A DNA stretch of 31,490 bases from CAZHUN01 sp043801115 (GCA_043801115.1 JAZDMJ010000013.1:1-31490), one strand, 5' to 3'. Positions 12,595-21,431 are shown, counted from the first letter of the stretch. Program-made: numbers and translations. The notes: generated by a model from the sequence alone, not told the origin.

Positions 12595-14436
12595 ATGTGC
12601 GGAATTATTGGATTCAATTTCGAAGACCGAGGACTGCTGAAAAAGGGCGTCCAATTTCTGGGCCGCCGCGGTCCGGACGGGAGCGGGACTTTTTCGGACA
12701 AATTTTGCTCGCTGGGACATGCCCGCTTGAAAATTTTGGACCTTTCCGACAACGCCAAACAGCCCATGCAAAACAAGGTAGGAAATATTGCAATCGTATT
12801 CAACGGGGAAATCTACAACTTTCTGGAACTGAAAAAAAAGCTTTCCGAATACCATTTCCGCTCCACTTCGGATACGGAAGTCATATTGTACTTGTACGAA
12901 AAGTTTGGCGAAAATTTTGTTGAAATGCTGCAGGGAATATTCGCCATTGCCATCTACGACGCGAGGAAAAAGAAAATTTTCCTGTACAGGGACCCCGTCG
13001 GAGTAAAGCCGTTGTACTATTACTTTAAAGAGGGAAAATTCGTCTTCGCTTCGGAAATCAAAGCGATACTGGCATGCGAAGACGTCCCGCGCGAAGTCGA
13101 TTCCAGCGCTTTCAAGGCGTTCCTGCAACTGCGCTACATTCCATGGCCGTTGACGATTTTCAAAAACATTTTCAAGCTCCCGCCGGGAAACTGGCTTGAG
13201 TTTTCAAACGGAAAAATTTCGCTGAAAAAATTCGAGTATGCAGGCGGGCAGAAATTTTCGCCCTCGGACGGCCTCGCAGAAAGCGTGCGCAGTCGATTGG
13301 AAAAGGCGGTAAAAGACCAGATGATTTCGGATGTGGAAGTGGGCGCTTTTCTTTCGGGCGGAATCGACTCGAGCATTGTTTCGGGACTGATGTCGCAAGC
13401 CATGGAAAAAAATCTGAAAACATTTTCCATCCGCTTTCCAAACTCGCAGTTCGATGAGAGCCGGCACGCGGAACTGGTTTCCAAAGTCTTCAACACGGAG
13501 CATTTTTCCGTCGATTTTGACGAAAGCGCGGTCAAATACTTGAAAGACGTTGTATTCGCATTGGATGAGCCCTTGGCCGATCCCGCCGCGCTTCCAACAT
13601 TCGTTCTCTCCAAGTTCGCCAAAAAGCGCGTCTCTGTGGTTTTGACGGGAGAAGGGGGGGACGAACTGTTCGGCGGCTATGAACACATTAACATCATCAA
13701 AAAATTCAACCCTTTATTTGTCCTTCCCAAACCCATTCGCAAGCTCGCGATTTTTCCCGCCAAACTCGCGCCCAAACAATTGCTCAACAAAATGCTTCCC
13801 TATTTTGGACTACTGGGAGAGGAAACGTTTTCGCGCATTGAACTTTTTTTGGATTCGGATGACGACGTGGAAAAGTACTTGTCCATGGTTGAAATCGTCA
13901 GCGAGAAAGAGTATGGGGAAATGGTTCCGCAAGGAGAACGATTCGCACTTTCCGAGTTCGTCCGCGCGCACAGCGCGGGGCAAAAAGTGGAACAATTGCT
14001 CGACTTTGAATTCCGCAACACTTTGCCCGAAAACTTGCTCATGAAAGTGGACAAGACTTCGATGAATTTCGGACTCGAAGCGAGAGTTCCCTTTTTGGAC
14101 CTGAATTTTTCTAATTATGTCCGCTCGATTCCTTCCAACCTCCTGCTCGCAGGCGGAAAGGAAAAAGCATTACTGCGCGCCGCTTTCAAGGGGTTTTTGC
14201 CAGAAGAAATTCTGCAGCGCAAAAAGCAGCGCTTTTTCGTTCCCATCCACGAATGGTTTTCAAAAGGAGTACTGGACGAGGAAGCGCGCTTTCAAGAGCT
14301 CGCGCGGGAAAAATGGATCCGAAGAGAGTATTTGGAAAAGGCAAAACGGAATTTCGGCCAGTCTCCGCTTTATTACGCGCGCCAATACTGGAACTTGTTG
14401 TGCTTTTCCATGTGGAAGGAACAGTTTTTGGACTGA
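12595..14436 (+). CDS. asnB: Asparagine synthase (glutamine-hydrolysing) / AsnB-type amidotransferase
   Basis: The 613-residue protein begins MCGIIGF, with Cys2 as the nucleophile of the class II glutaminase. Further glutaminase motifs are RRGPDGSG and VFNGEIYNF. The synthetase half has a PP-loop SGGIDSS (about residues 253-259) and GEGGDELFGGYEH (about 350-362). It is about the usual length for AsnB. Such enzymes amidate aspartate, but members inside surface-polysaccharide clusters may amidate uronic or other sugar acids. The three-base gap after the GT2 gene suggests an operon and hence the second possibility. Confidence 0.88.
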   Translation: MCGIIGFNFEDRGLLKKGVQFLGRRGPDGSGTFSDKFCSLGHARLKILDLSDNAKQPMQNKVGNIAIVFNGEIYNFLELKKKLSEYHFRSTSDTEVILYLYEKFGENFVEMLQGIFAIAIYDARKKKIFLYRDPVGVKPLYYYFKEGKFVFASEIKAILACEDVPREVDSSAFKAFLQLRYIPWPLTIFKNIFKLPPGNWLEFSNGKISLKKFEYAGGQKFSPSDGLAESVRSRLEKAVKDQMISDVEVGAFLSGGIDSSIVSGLMSQAMEKNLKTFSIRFPNSQFDESRHAELVSKVFNTEHFSVDFDESAVKYLKDVVFALDEPLADPAALPTFVLSKFAKKRVSVVLTGEGGDELFGGYEHINIIKKFNPLFVLPKPIRKLAIFPAKLAPKQLLNKMLPYFGLLGEETFSRIELFLDSDDDVEKYLSMVEIVSEKEYGEMVPQGERFALSEFVRAHSAGQKVEQLLDFEFRNTLPENLLMKVDKTSMNFGLEARVPFLDLNFSNYVRSIPSNLLLAGGKEKALLRAAFKGFLPEEILQRKKQRFFVPIHEWFSKGVLDEEARFQELAREKWIRREYLEKAKRNFGQSPLYYARQYWNLLCFSMWKEQFLD

Positions 14437-14438
14437 AT

Positions 14439-14448
14439 CCTTAAATAG
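14439..14448 (+). promoter_or_regulatory. TATA-like box for the 99-residue membrane protein
   Basis: CCTTAAATAG is centred about 26 bases before the ATG at 14470. Confidence 0.55.
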
Positions 14449-14469
14449 CGGAAACGCGCAATCTCTTGC

Positions 14470-14769
14470 ATGCCAAAACATCCCCTAAAGCGCATCCGAA
14501 AGTCCAAAATCTTGAAAGAAGAAATCATTGCCGACTTTATTTTTTTGGCGGTTCCGTTCATTATTACAGTCGCGGCGCTGTTCGTTTTCGACATTCATTG
14601 GAACTTTTATCCGGGAGGGCAATTGTTTCCTCCTGCGAAATTCGTCTTCGCGGATCCGGGCATTTACGTGTGGGGTGGGCTGTTGGGAGCGATTGCGGGA
14701 TTTTTTCTCATCAAACTGTTTTTGATGGGCGTGCAGGAAGAAGAACGGGTTTGGGGAAGGAATAAATAG
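14470..14769 (+). CDS. Small two-helix membrane protein, unknown
   Basis: The 99-residue product has a basic start (KHPLKRIRKSKILKEE) and two hydrophobic segments (about residues 23-41 and 68-88). The loop between them contains FYPGGQLFPPAKFVF. The basic N-terminus suggests both ends are inside. A TATA box lies 26 bases before its ATG. No family is recognised. A second TATA box for the next gene (14760-14769) overlaps its stop. Confidence 0.65.
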   Translation: MPKHPLKRIRKSKILKEEIIADFIFLAVPFIITVAALFVFDIHWNFYPGGQLFPPAKFVFADPGIYVWGGLLGAIAGFFLIKLFLMGVQEEERVWGRNK

Positions 14770-14790
14770 AGCAAAAGGGAATGATTTTGC

Positions 14791-15090
14791 ATGGGAAGAC
14801 GATCTCATCGCATGCAGGTTCCGGCAGGAGTGTTCCGCCACCGTGGCGCTTTTGCCGAAAAGTCCTCTTCGAACACTCCAACTTTTTTGCCTGGCGACAA
14901 AAAAACCGAAATGAAGCGGCAAGAGCTGTTAAACTTGAAGGGAAAATTATTTTCAATTAAAGCAGGAAGCCCAGAAGCGCTGAAAAAAATCAACCGCATT
15001 CGACAACTTTACCAAGAAACGGGACAAGAAATTGATTCTGGGACTGACGAGTGGCTTACAGGAAAAGGAAAAAAACATTTCTGGTCATAG
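14791..15090 (+). CDS. Small basic soluble protein, unknown
   Basis: The 99-residue protein is Lys/Arg-rich with no membrane segment. The N-terminal 45 residues look unstructured (GRRSHRMQVPAGVFRHRG). The rest is probably a helical hairpin (KRQELLNLKGKLFSI, PEALKKINRIRQLYQE) ending in DSGTDEWLTGKGKKHFWS. AATAAATAG at 14760-14769 is 26 bases before the ATG, so it is probably a leaderless unit. No motif or family is recognised. Confidence 0.6.
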   Translation: MGRRSHRMQVPAGVFRHRGAFAEKSSSNTPTFLPGDKKTEMKRQELLNLKGKLFSIKAGSPEALKKINRIRQLYQETGQEIDSGTDEWLTGKGKKHFWS

Positions 15091-15104
15091 TCACGGAAAA
15101 AAAT

Positions 15105-17828
15105 CTATTCTTTTTTCCTTCCATTCCAAAACGCGAAACCGAGCATGATTAGAAGGACAAAGACGGCGAATACGGGCGGAAGGTCTGGAACGGGCACTTC
15201 TTTGGCTTTTCCAGTGCCAAACACTTTTGCGAGCTCGTTGTTCCACACATAGGTTTCGCCCGAACCGTTTTCGAGCGTGCTCGTATTCACTTTCGCATAT
15301 AATGTGTAGTTTTTTCCTTCCAAAGAAGAAAAGTCAAGTCCGGAAGTTTCAATCGTTCCCGTACTGCCCGCCAAAACAGGGGTCACGAGACCGCTGGATG
15401 GAAAGTCGAACAGCACTTCATTGGTAACCGCATCCCGAACTTGCAGTTTTTCGAGAATTGCATCGCGCGTCGAAGTGGACAAAACGTTTTTGACTTCGAT
15501 TTCCATTTTCAAGTTGCTTGCCTTGTCTTTGGGAATCTGGTCGCTTTCAACCCATTCCCCCGCATCATTTTGATAGAACAGTTTCACGGACTCTACGATG
15601 AACACGTCTCCCGGTTGGGTTTCGGGCGGAATGGTTCCGCCGTTTACCGTGTACTCTTTCAAGTCAGAATCATTAGTTGTATTTGTGTTTTGCCCGCGTA
15701 TGTTTCTTAGTTCTGCAACAACATCATAGTTTCCTGCAAGCACGGCTGGAGAATAAGCGCTTATTGGGCAAGTATAATTTTTAGTATTTGGGTCAGAACC
15801 GCCATCTCCGGCACCCCTTATTTCTTCATCAATATAGGCACAGCTATCCAAAACAGTGCTTGTATCTCCATCCTTGTAAATTTCAATGTATAAATTATAT
15901 TTTATCTCTGGAGACCAATTACCACTCCAATTAACGTGTGCATCTATTTGTTGAGCTGTTCCTTCATCAATTCCAGTTGGTGGCACATCCATTGTTACAC
16001 CAACATCAGCGCCAGAAGCATCTACTTCCAAGTCGCTTTTCCCGCAAACTACTTGTTTTAGCGTATTGTCTTGCGGGTTTGTATAATAAAGATTCAAATC
16101 TGGCTTGAAATATAAGGGGTATATTATATTCAACACGTTTTGGCTGTAAACGTCTTTGTCGCATTGCCAGAAATTGCAGTCTCCCCCAGTGCAGTTCCAG
16201 TTTCCGGCAGTATCCTGCTTGAATTGCGGATTTGTTGGCCCGCAATTCATGTCAAACTTTTCGGGCTTGAAGCCGCGATAACTTGCAGCAACTCTCACGC
16301 CATTTCCAGTATTAATTACGCTCGGGGTTACACTCATGGAGCAGCTTGGCTGGTAGGTTTTCAATTCGAAATTGAACCAGTATGCCCAGTCATAGTGAAA
16401 ATAGCCTTGAGCATAAGGAGAATAGAGCCCGATGTTTATTTCTGCTCCGCAATCGTCTTTTTTGCCATAATCTTCGTAGTAGCCGCGGGAATAACTTTTT
16501 GTATCATCATAGTAAAGAGAATTTTTGTTGTCGTAGAAGCCGGCACTTGCTATAATGCGGTTTCCGCTCGCATCTTTTAGAAACGGTTCGGTTGTTTGTG
16601 TTGTTCCCAAGCTAAGATCGGGGAGATACAAGTGGCAAGCAGTCCAGTCGGGTATTGGAATGCCGTCGCAGTTTCTCCAAAGAGAGTGCTGTTCTTCTGT
16701 ATATGGGCCACTTTCACTCCATCTCGGGACTTCTGATCCAGATATGTACGGTTTCGAGTTTCGTATAAACATTTTGATTGGCTTGCAGTTGTTTGCAGTT
16801 TTCACAGCAAAGTGTGAAATGAAATAGTCGCTGTCGAACGCGTTTGAGTCCTTGTTGATTGGTTTTGCTCTGCCTTTTGAGTAATATTGGTCAAAATATT
16901 TTGAAAAAGCGGAAATGTCTGGAACATAGAACTGATAATTTATTATTCCATCTTCATCAGTGTCTGTTCCGTCAAAAGTAATTTGATTACCATATCTTCC
17001 AGTAAAAGTTTGACCATCTTCGAGCAACAACCAAATACCGACAAAGTTTTCGTCGGAAGAAGCATTATAGTTTTCATCCACTTTAACCCTGTATTTTGCT
17101 TCAACTTTTGAGCTTGTCGCATAATATGTTGTTCCTCCTGTTGAATATGGCAACTGGTATTGCCGGCTTAACGTCAAACTATTGCTTGAAACCTCGTTTG
17201 GAACATAGGTGAACTTTCCGATAAAGTTTAAGGTGTCAGGATTTTTGTAGTCGCTGATTTTGTTGTTTGTTTGCGTGCCGCCAGAACCGTGCATGTGTCG
17301 AAATTCGATTGTGTTGTCTGTACAGTCGACCAAAAAAGAAACACTGCCAGAATATGCCCAATCTCCAGGCGAATAAATAATCATTGTCGGCATGAGGTCA
17401 TTTCTGCCAAGGTAATACAAGTGGTTCGGGTTTGGAGCATCGCTTCCTTTGAAAGAACACCTGTCTTGGTAATCTGGATATGAAAGGCGCATAAACCATG
17501 GAAAGTCGTGCACAAACTGGCTCGTGCAAGCATTATAATCTGCCGGATCGTTGAAAGAAAAACTGTCGTCCGGAGAAAAGTATGTAAAAAACTGAACTAT
17601 TGCAGGATAGCCTACCCCATAGTTGTAGGTTCCAGAATCTGGCCTGCAAGCAGTGCACGCTGCTCCAACTCCACTATAACAAGGGCCGCCTTTTCCAGAA
17701 CAAGTGCCCTCAGACATTGGACAAAATCCATTCGGAGAATCATTCGTAGCATAAACCATGCTGCATAAAACAAAAAATGCCAAAACCAACAATAAGATTT
17801 TTCCCTTCAAAGATAACCCCTTTCTCAC
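15105..17828 (-). CDS. Large secreted surface protein with C-terminal membrane anchor
   Basis: The 907-residue protein starts with GTG, supported by a minus-strand TATA box (GAATATAAAGC) about 24 bases upstream. A signal peptide (GKILLLVLAFFVLCSMVYA) is followed by a cysteine-rich segment (CPMSEGTC, CSGKGGPC, ACTACRP). A long Asn/Tyr/Ser-rich extracellular region follows. The last 250 residues hold beta-sandwich repeats resembling CARDB-type domains (VFIVESVKLFYQND, NLKMEIEVKNVLSTST). The end is VPVPDLPPVFAVFVLLIML, then WNGRKKE: a proline-rich motif, a single hydrophobic helix and a basic tail, as in archaeal sorting or anchoring signals. The first three quarters are more AT-rich than the C-terminal part. 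Confidence 0.75.
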   Translation of the reverse strand: MRKGLSLKGKILLLVLAFFVLCSMVYATNDSPNGFCPMSEGTCSGKGGPCYSGVGAACTACRPDSGTYNYGVGYPAIVQFFTYFSPDDSFSFNDPADYNACTSQFVHDFPWFMRLSYPDYQDRCSFKGSDAPNPNHLYYLGRNDLMPTMIIYSPGDWAYSGSVSFLVDCTDNTIEFRHMHGSGGTQTNNKISDYKNPDTLNFIGKFTYVPNEVSSNSLTLSRQYQLPYSTGGTTYYATSSKVEAKYRVKVDENYNASSDENFVGIWLLLEDGQTFTGRYGNQITFDGTDTDEDGIINYQFYVPDISAFSKYFDQYYSKGRAKPINKDSNAFDSDYFISHFAVKTANNCKPIKMFIRNSKPYISGSEVPRWSESGPYTEEQHSLWRNCDGIPIPDWTACHLYLPDLSLGTTQTTEPFLKDASGNRIIASAGFYDNKNSLYYDDTKSYSRGYYEDYGKKDDCGAEINIGLYSPYAQGYFHYDWAYWFNFELKTYQPSCSMSVTPSVINTGNGVRVAASYRGFKPEKFDMNCGPTNPQFKQDTAGNWNCTGGDCNFWQCDKDVYSQNVLNIIYPLYFKPDLNLYYTNPQDNTLKQVVCGKSDLEVDASGADVGVTMDVPPTGIDEGTAQQIDAHVNWSGNWSPEIKYNLYIEIYKDGDTSTVLDSCAYIDEEIRGAGDGGSDPNTKNYTCPISAYSPAVLAGNYDVVAELRNIRGQNTNTTNDSDLKEYTVNGGTIPPETQPGDVFIVESVKLFYQNDAGEWVESDQIPKDKASNLKMEIEVKNVLSTSTRDAILEKLQVRDAVTNEVLFDFPSSGLVTPVLAGSTGTIETSGLDFSSLEGKNYTLYAKVNTSTLENGSGETYVWNNELAKVFGTGKAKEVPVPDLPPVFAVFVLLIMLGFAFWNGRKKE

Positions 17829-17855
17829 TGAAAAAAAGTGTTTTCTGCTTTATAT

Positions 17856-17987
17856 TCATTTGCCCTTTTTGCGTTTTTTCTGGGCCTTTTTGGCCGGCTT
17901 TTTCGAGCGGCAGCCGCACGAGCAATTCGGACCGCACGTGCACTTCGGGCCGCACTTTTTGCAGCCACATTCGCACTTGCACTTCAT
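17856..17987 (-). CDS. Metallothionein-like cysteine-rich small protein
   Basis: A 43-residue frame starts at ATG 17987 and ends at TGA 17856. Ten cysteines fall in the first 26 residues, as CKCECGC, KKCGPKCTCGP and NCSCGC, a CxC/CGPxC spacing typical of metallothioneins. The tail is very basic (SKKPAKKAQKKRKKGK). It should bind several soft metal ions such as Zn, Cu or Cd. The ATG overlaps the OB-fold gene stop (ATGA), and GGAGG lies ten bases upstream, so translation is coupled. Another frame is also open here, but the cysteine periodicity, overlap and ribosome site favour this one. No close family is named. Confidence 0.75.
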   Translation of the reverse strand: MKCKCECGCKKCGPKCTCGPNCSCGCRSKKPAKKAQKKRKKGK

Positions 17988-18295
17988 TTTTCAACTCCTC
18001 CAATTTTTTCGATTTTTCCCTCTCTTCCCGTGGAAATCTGCAATTGCCCGTTGTACTCCGAACACCATCCCTTTTGGATCTCAATCTTTTCTCCCTCTGC
18101 AAGAGAGCGGATTTGGTCGTTCCACAATGTAATCCGAATTTCTTTCCCCTTCGAATCCTTTCCCACCACATTCTGCAGCGAGCCCTGCTTGTTGCGCGAG
18201 GCGAACGCGCGCGGCTCTCCCACGGAGACGATTTCGAGAGAAAGGGATTCGAACGTGGAGTTCGCTTTCAAGTCTTGGATGGAAAATTGTTTCAT
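17984..18295 (-). CDS. OB-fold nucleic-acid-binding protein (RPA/SSB-like)
   Basis: The 103-residue protein is a single OB fold with the pattern of archaeal RPA modules: VVGKDSKGKEIRITLWNDQ, LAEGEKIEIQKGWCSEYNGQLQIS, then GREGKIEKI. It probably binds single-stranded DNA or RNA; most archaeal RPA proteins carry several such modules, so this is a minimal form. The ATG overlaps the EamA stop, and its own stop overlaps the metallothionein-like ATG, giving a three-gene coupled operon. Longer in-frame starts inside the EamA gene are rejected. Confidence 0.8.
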   Translation of the reverse strand: MKQFSIQDLKANSTFESLSLEIVSVGEPRAFASRNKQGSLQNVVGKDSKGKEIRITLWNDQIRSLAEGEKIEIQKGWCSEYNGQLQISTGREGKIEKIGGVEK

Positions 18296-19164
18296 ACGAG
18301 TATCAGCCCCAAGAAAATGCACGCGATAATGGCTAAAAAGGCGCCTATATACTGGTGGCTGGCGATGGCTTCCTTGTTCAAATACACGCCCAAAAAGAGC
18401 GCGAGCGCGGGATAGGCTTCCGTAATGGCCGTGGTTAGAGAGATGGAATTGGAAGACAGGGCGAATGCGAACAAGAGCCACGCGGCCGTGTCGAAAACGC
18501 CCATGGGAAGAATGACTTTAAAGTGCAGTTTGGCGTCTTGGAAGAGTTTGGAAAACGCTTTTCGTTTTGCAATGATGACCAGGCACATGACGGTGTAGAT
18601 GACCCATGGAACCCAAATGGCCAGGATCGGAGAAGCCATGCGCGCGCCCGCGCCCGTCAAAAAATTCATCACGCCCAATCCCACGGCAGCAACGATTCCC
18701 AAAACGAGTCCTTTTTCCAGTCGAACTCTTGCGCTTTTCAGCGAAAGAGAGGGAGTAGAGATGAGCAGTATTCCGGCAAAAACGAGCCCGATGATCAAGT
18801 ATTGCAGGGAAGAAAGGGTTTCGTTGTAGAAAATAATGGCCAAAAAAATTGTAATCGGAAGCTCGATTTCGAGCAATACGTCAATGACGGAAAGTTTTCC
18901 CTCCTTGTAGGCTTCGAAGAGGAGCACGGCGACGAAAAAAGTCAGCACGCCCAAAAACAGCAAAATGGAAGCGTTTCCGATTGAAAACAGCAAGGGCAAT
19001 TCCGGCAGTACAAAGGGAAAAAGCGCAATGCTTCCAATCACTCCGATCCAAAAAAGCGCTTCAATGTCTCCGATCTTTCTCGTCGTCTTCTGGATGAAAT
19101 AGTCGCCGAAGCCCCAGCACGCCATGGCGCCGAACGCGGCCAGTATCGCGAATTCAAACGGCAT
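18292..19164 (-). CDS. EamA-family (DMT) transporter
   Basis: The 290-residue protein has about ten hydrophobic helices in two EamA repeats (first from FAILAAFGAMACWGFGDYF, second from GLVLGIVAAVGLGVMNFL). FYNETLSSLQYLIIGLVFAGILL and LNKEAIASHQYIGAFLAIIACIFLG close the two halves, the usual EamA ends. The family exports or imports small metabolites; the substrate cannot be predicted. It heads the operon with the OB-fold and metallothionein-like genes. A TATA-like box (TGTTTAAATTT on the minus strand, 19186-19196) lies about 26 bases before the ATG. Confidence 0.85.
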   Translation of the reverse strand: MPFEFAILAAFGAMACWGFGDYFIQKTTRKIGDIEALFWIGVIGSIALFPFVLPELPLLFSIGNASILLFLGVLTFFVAVLLFEAYKEGKLSVIDVLLEIELPITIFLAIIFYNETLSSLQYLIIGLVFAGILLISTPSLSLKSARVRLEKGLVLGIVAAVGLGVMNFLTGAGARMASPILAIWVPWVIYTVMCLVIIAKRKAFSKLFQDAKLHFKVILPMGVFDTAAWLLFAFALSSNSISLTTAITEAYPALALFLGVYLNKEAIASHQYIGAFLAIIACIFLGLILV

Positions 19165-19185
19165 TCAAAAGTACAAGAAAAGGGG

Positions 19186-19196
19186 AAATTTAAACA
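19186..19196 (-). promoter_or_regulatory. TATA-like box for the EamA operon
   Basis: The element lies in the 35-base gap between the end of the GbsR/MarR-type gene and the EamA start, about 26 bases before the ATG at 19164. Confidence 0.5.
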
Positions 19197-19199
19197 TGC

Positions 19200-19691
19200 C
19201 TATTTTCCGTTGCGCGAAGGAAGCTGGATGCCCGCAATCTGGTTCGTGAATTTCTGCAGGCGCGCCAATTCTTTCTCCAGCACGCAAATGGACTTGTACA
19301 TTTTTTTCTCGGAAATTGTTTTCGGGTTTTTCAGTTTGAGTTTTTCCATTTCAAAGTCCTGCAACGCGGAGCGGATGGACACCTGTGCCTTCAACAGCAC
19401 GGCGCGCTTCAAAATGTCCAGCAAGTCGGCGGAGAGGACGACGTACACTTTTCGGTCCGAATTCTGCTTGACTTTTTTCACCACTCCCATGACTTCCAAA
19501 AAGTCGATGGAGAGGGAAATGGCGGAAAGGGAATACTTCGTCTTGGAAGCGATGTCCTGCAGGGAAACGGGGCCCTGGGCGATCAAAAGAGCGGCCAGAA
19601 TTTTTCCGTGCAGTTCGCTGTATCCTAAGGAAGAAGCGACTTGGGAAAAGGTTTCGAACAGCTTGTGCTCGACTTCCGCTTCGCGGCGCAT
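19200..19691 (-). CDS. GbsR/MarR-type winged-helix regulator
   Basis: The 163-residue protein has a winged helix (about residues 20-85: LGYSELHGKILAALLIAQGPVSLQDIASKTKYSLSAISLSID then VVKKVKQNSDRKVYVV) like GbsR-type MarR regulators. A long helical C-terminus probably dimerises. The ATG at 19691 has a TATA-like box 26 bases upstream; a longer in-frame extension is not supported. It lies divergent from the Tes-like gene and upstream of the EamA operon in the same direction, so either may be its target. Confidence 0.75.
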   Translation of the reverse strand: MRREAEVEHKLFETFSQVASSLGYSELHGKILAALLIAQGPVSLQDIASKTKYSLSAISLSIDFLEVMGVVKKVKQNSDRKVYVVLSADLLDILKRAVLLKAQVSIRSALQDFEMEKLKLKNPKTISEKKMYKSICVLEKELARLQKFTNQIAGIQLPSRNGK

Positions 19692-19712
19692 GCTTTTAAA
19701 GGGAAAAGAAAG

Positions 19713-19763
19713 GATTAAAAGGCGATGGAGGGGCATATTAATGGAATTTTGAAGTTTTAAAAA
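19713..19763. promoter_or_regulatory. Divergent promoters (GbsR-type gene / Tes-like gene)
   Basis: A minus-strand box (CTTTTAATCC, about 19713-19722) is 26 bases before the regulator ATG. A plus-strand box (AGTTTTAAAA, 19754-19763) is about 24 bases before the Tes-like ATG at 19782. AT-rich sequence between them would be a natural operator site. Confidence 0.5.
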
Positions 19764-19781
19764 AGTGTAAAAGTTGAAAGT

Positions 19782-21431
19782 ATGAGCGAGAAAAAAAGCG
19801 TCGTTTCGTCGGATTACGGAGGAACTCTTCCCGTTCAAACCCGCTCCCTATGCCCGGAGTGCAAGAGAGTATTGGACGCGGAAATTTTCGCGGGGGAAGA
19901 CGGGAAAGTGTACATCCACAGAAAGTGCCCGCAACACGGGGAGTGGAACGAAATCTACTGGGAGAGCGCGGAGTATTACAACTGGGCGAAACAGTTCGCG
20001 GCCAAAGCCCGCGGCGTCGACAACCCGAATGTTGGAAAGGAAATTGAAAACAATGGAAAAAACTGCCCTATGGACTGCGGACTCTGCGCGAACCACCATA
20101 CCCACACGGGACTCGCGAATATTGCCCTTACAAACAGGTGCGATTTGAGCTGCTGGTACTGCTTCTTTTACGCAAAAAGCGGGGATCCGGTTTACGAACC
20201 CTCAATGGAACAATTGCGCGCCATGCTCGAAAATTTGCGCAGCGAAAAGCCCATTGCAACCAACGCTCTCCAACTGACGGGCGGAGAGCCCACACTGCGG
20301 AAGGATTTGCCCGAAATCGTCGAAATGGCGCGAGAGCTGGGATTCGAACACATCCAATTGAATACGCATGGAATGGTGCTGGGAAAGGATTTGGAATTGT
20401 GCAAGCGCTTGAAGAAAGCGGGAGTGAATACGCTGTACATGAGCTTTGACGGAACGACTCCCCAAACCAATCCGAAAAACCACTGGGAGGCGCCGCAAGC
20501 GATTGAAAACTGCAGAAAGGCGGGTATTGGAATCGTATTGGTTCCCACGCTCATCCGAACCGTGAATGAAAAAGACATGGGAAACATTTTGAACTTCGGA
20601 CTGAACAACTTGGACGTCGTACGGGCCGTGAATTTCCAGCCCGTTTCTTTGGTGGGAAGGATGCCGAAGAATCTGCGCAACCAGCAGCGCATTACCATTC
20701 CCGGAGCGCTGAAAGAGATTGAAGAGCAAACCAATGGTTTGATTGCACGGAGCGACTTTTTTCCCATTCCGTGCGTGTCGAGCGTTTCCGAATTCGTTTC
20801 CGCACTGAGCGGGCAACGGCAGTACGAGTTGAGCGTGCACTTTGCGTGCGGAGCGGCAACCTATTTGTTTTTGGACGGAAACAAGCCCGTGCCCATCACG
20901 CGCTTCGTGAACATTGAAGGACTTTTCGAATATTTGGACGAACAGGCACAGGAATTGAAGAAGGGAAAAAACAAGCTATTAGTAGGGGGAAAAGTAGTGA
21001 TGAAATTGGGACAATTCATCGACAAAAAAAAGCAGCCCAAGGATTTGGACTTGATCAAAATATTGTACAATGCGCTCGTACTGCACAACTATGACGCGTT
21101 GGGAAAGATTCACGAGCGGTCCATGCTCGTGGGAATGATGCACTTCATGGACCCGTACAATTACGACCAGCAACGGGTGGAAAGGTGCGACATCCACTAT
21201 GCGATGCCGGACGGGAGAATTATTCCCTTCTGCTCGTTCAACGTCTTGCCGGAATTGTACAGGGACAAAGTGCAGGCGCAGTACAGTTTTTCGTGGAAAG
21301 AGTTCGCGGAAAAGTTTCCCCAATACGATGTAAATTACAAGTACAAGCGCGACCAGGAAGAATTGGAAAAAAACCCGCTCTACCAAAAAGCGTACTTGGG
21401 GCAGAAAGAATTTTTCGGAAGGGAAAAGTAA
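19782..21431 (+). CDS. tes: Radical SAM protein, tetraether lipid synthase (Tes)-like
   Basis: The 549-residue protein matches the MJ0619/Tes group. An N-terminal cysteine domain (C24, C27, C49) is followed by KNCPMDCGLC (C95, C99, C102; a likely extra cluster) and the radical SAM motif TNRCDLSCWYC (C120, C124, C127). LTGGEPTLRKDL and CDIHYAMPDGRIIPFCSFN follow. Tes joins two archaeol chains tail to tail into GDGT lipids using radical chemistry at unactivated methyl groups. The call rests on the cysteine layout and length; a related radical SAM methylase is the alternative. The stop overlaps the next gene by one base. Confidence 0.7.
   Translation: MSEKKSVVSSDYGGTLPVQTRSLCPECKRVLDAEIFAGEDGKVYIHRKCPQHGEWNEIYWESAEYYNWAKQFAAKARGVDNPNVGKEIENNGKNCPMDCGLCANHHTHTGLANIALTNRCDLSCWYCFFYAKSGDPVYEPSMEQLRAMLENLRSEKPIATNALQLTGGEPTLRKDLPEIVEMARELGFEHIQLNTHGMVLGKDLELCKRLKKAGVNTLYMSFDGTTPQTNPKNHWEAPQAIENCRKAGIGIVLVPTLIRTVNEKDMGNILNFGLNNLDVVRAVNFQPVSLVGRMPKNLRNQQRITIPGALKEIEEQTNGLIARSDFFPIPCVSSVSEFVSALSGQRQYELSVHFACGAATYLFLDGNKPVPITRFVNIEGLFEYLDEQAQELKKGKNKLLVGGKVVMKLGQFIDKKKQPKDLDLIKILYNALVLHNYDALGKIHERSMLVGMMHFMDPYNYDQQRVERCDIHYAMPDGRIIPFCSFNVLPELYRDKVQAQYSFSWKEFAEKFPQYDVNYKYKRDQEELEKNPLYQKAYLGQKEFFGREK

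Noticed and set aside
14791..15090. Small basic protein as a ribosomal protein
   Set aside because: Charge and size fit, but no ribosomal protein motif could be matched.
17740..18171. Minus-strand frame overlapping the metallothionein-like and OB-fold genes
   Set aside because: No family features; the two genes in the other frame have ATGA overlaps, ribosome sites and clear motifs.
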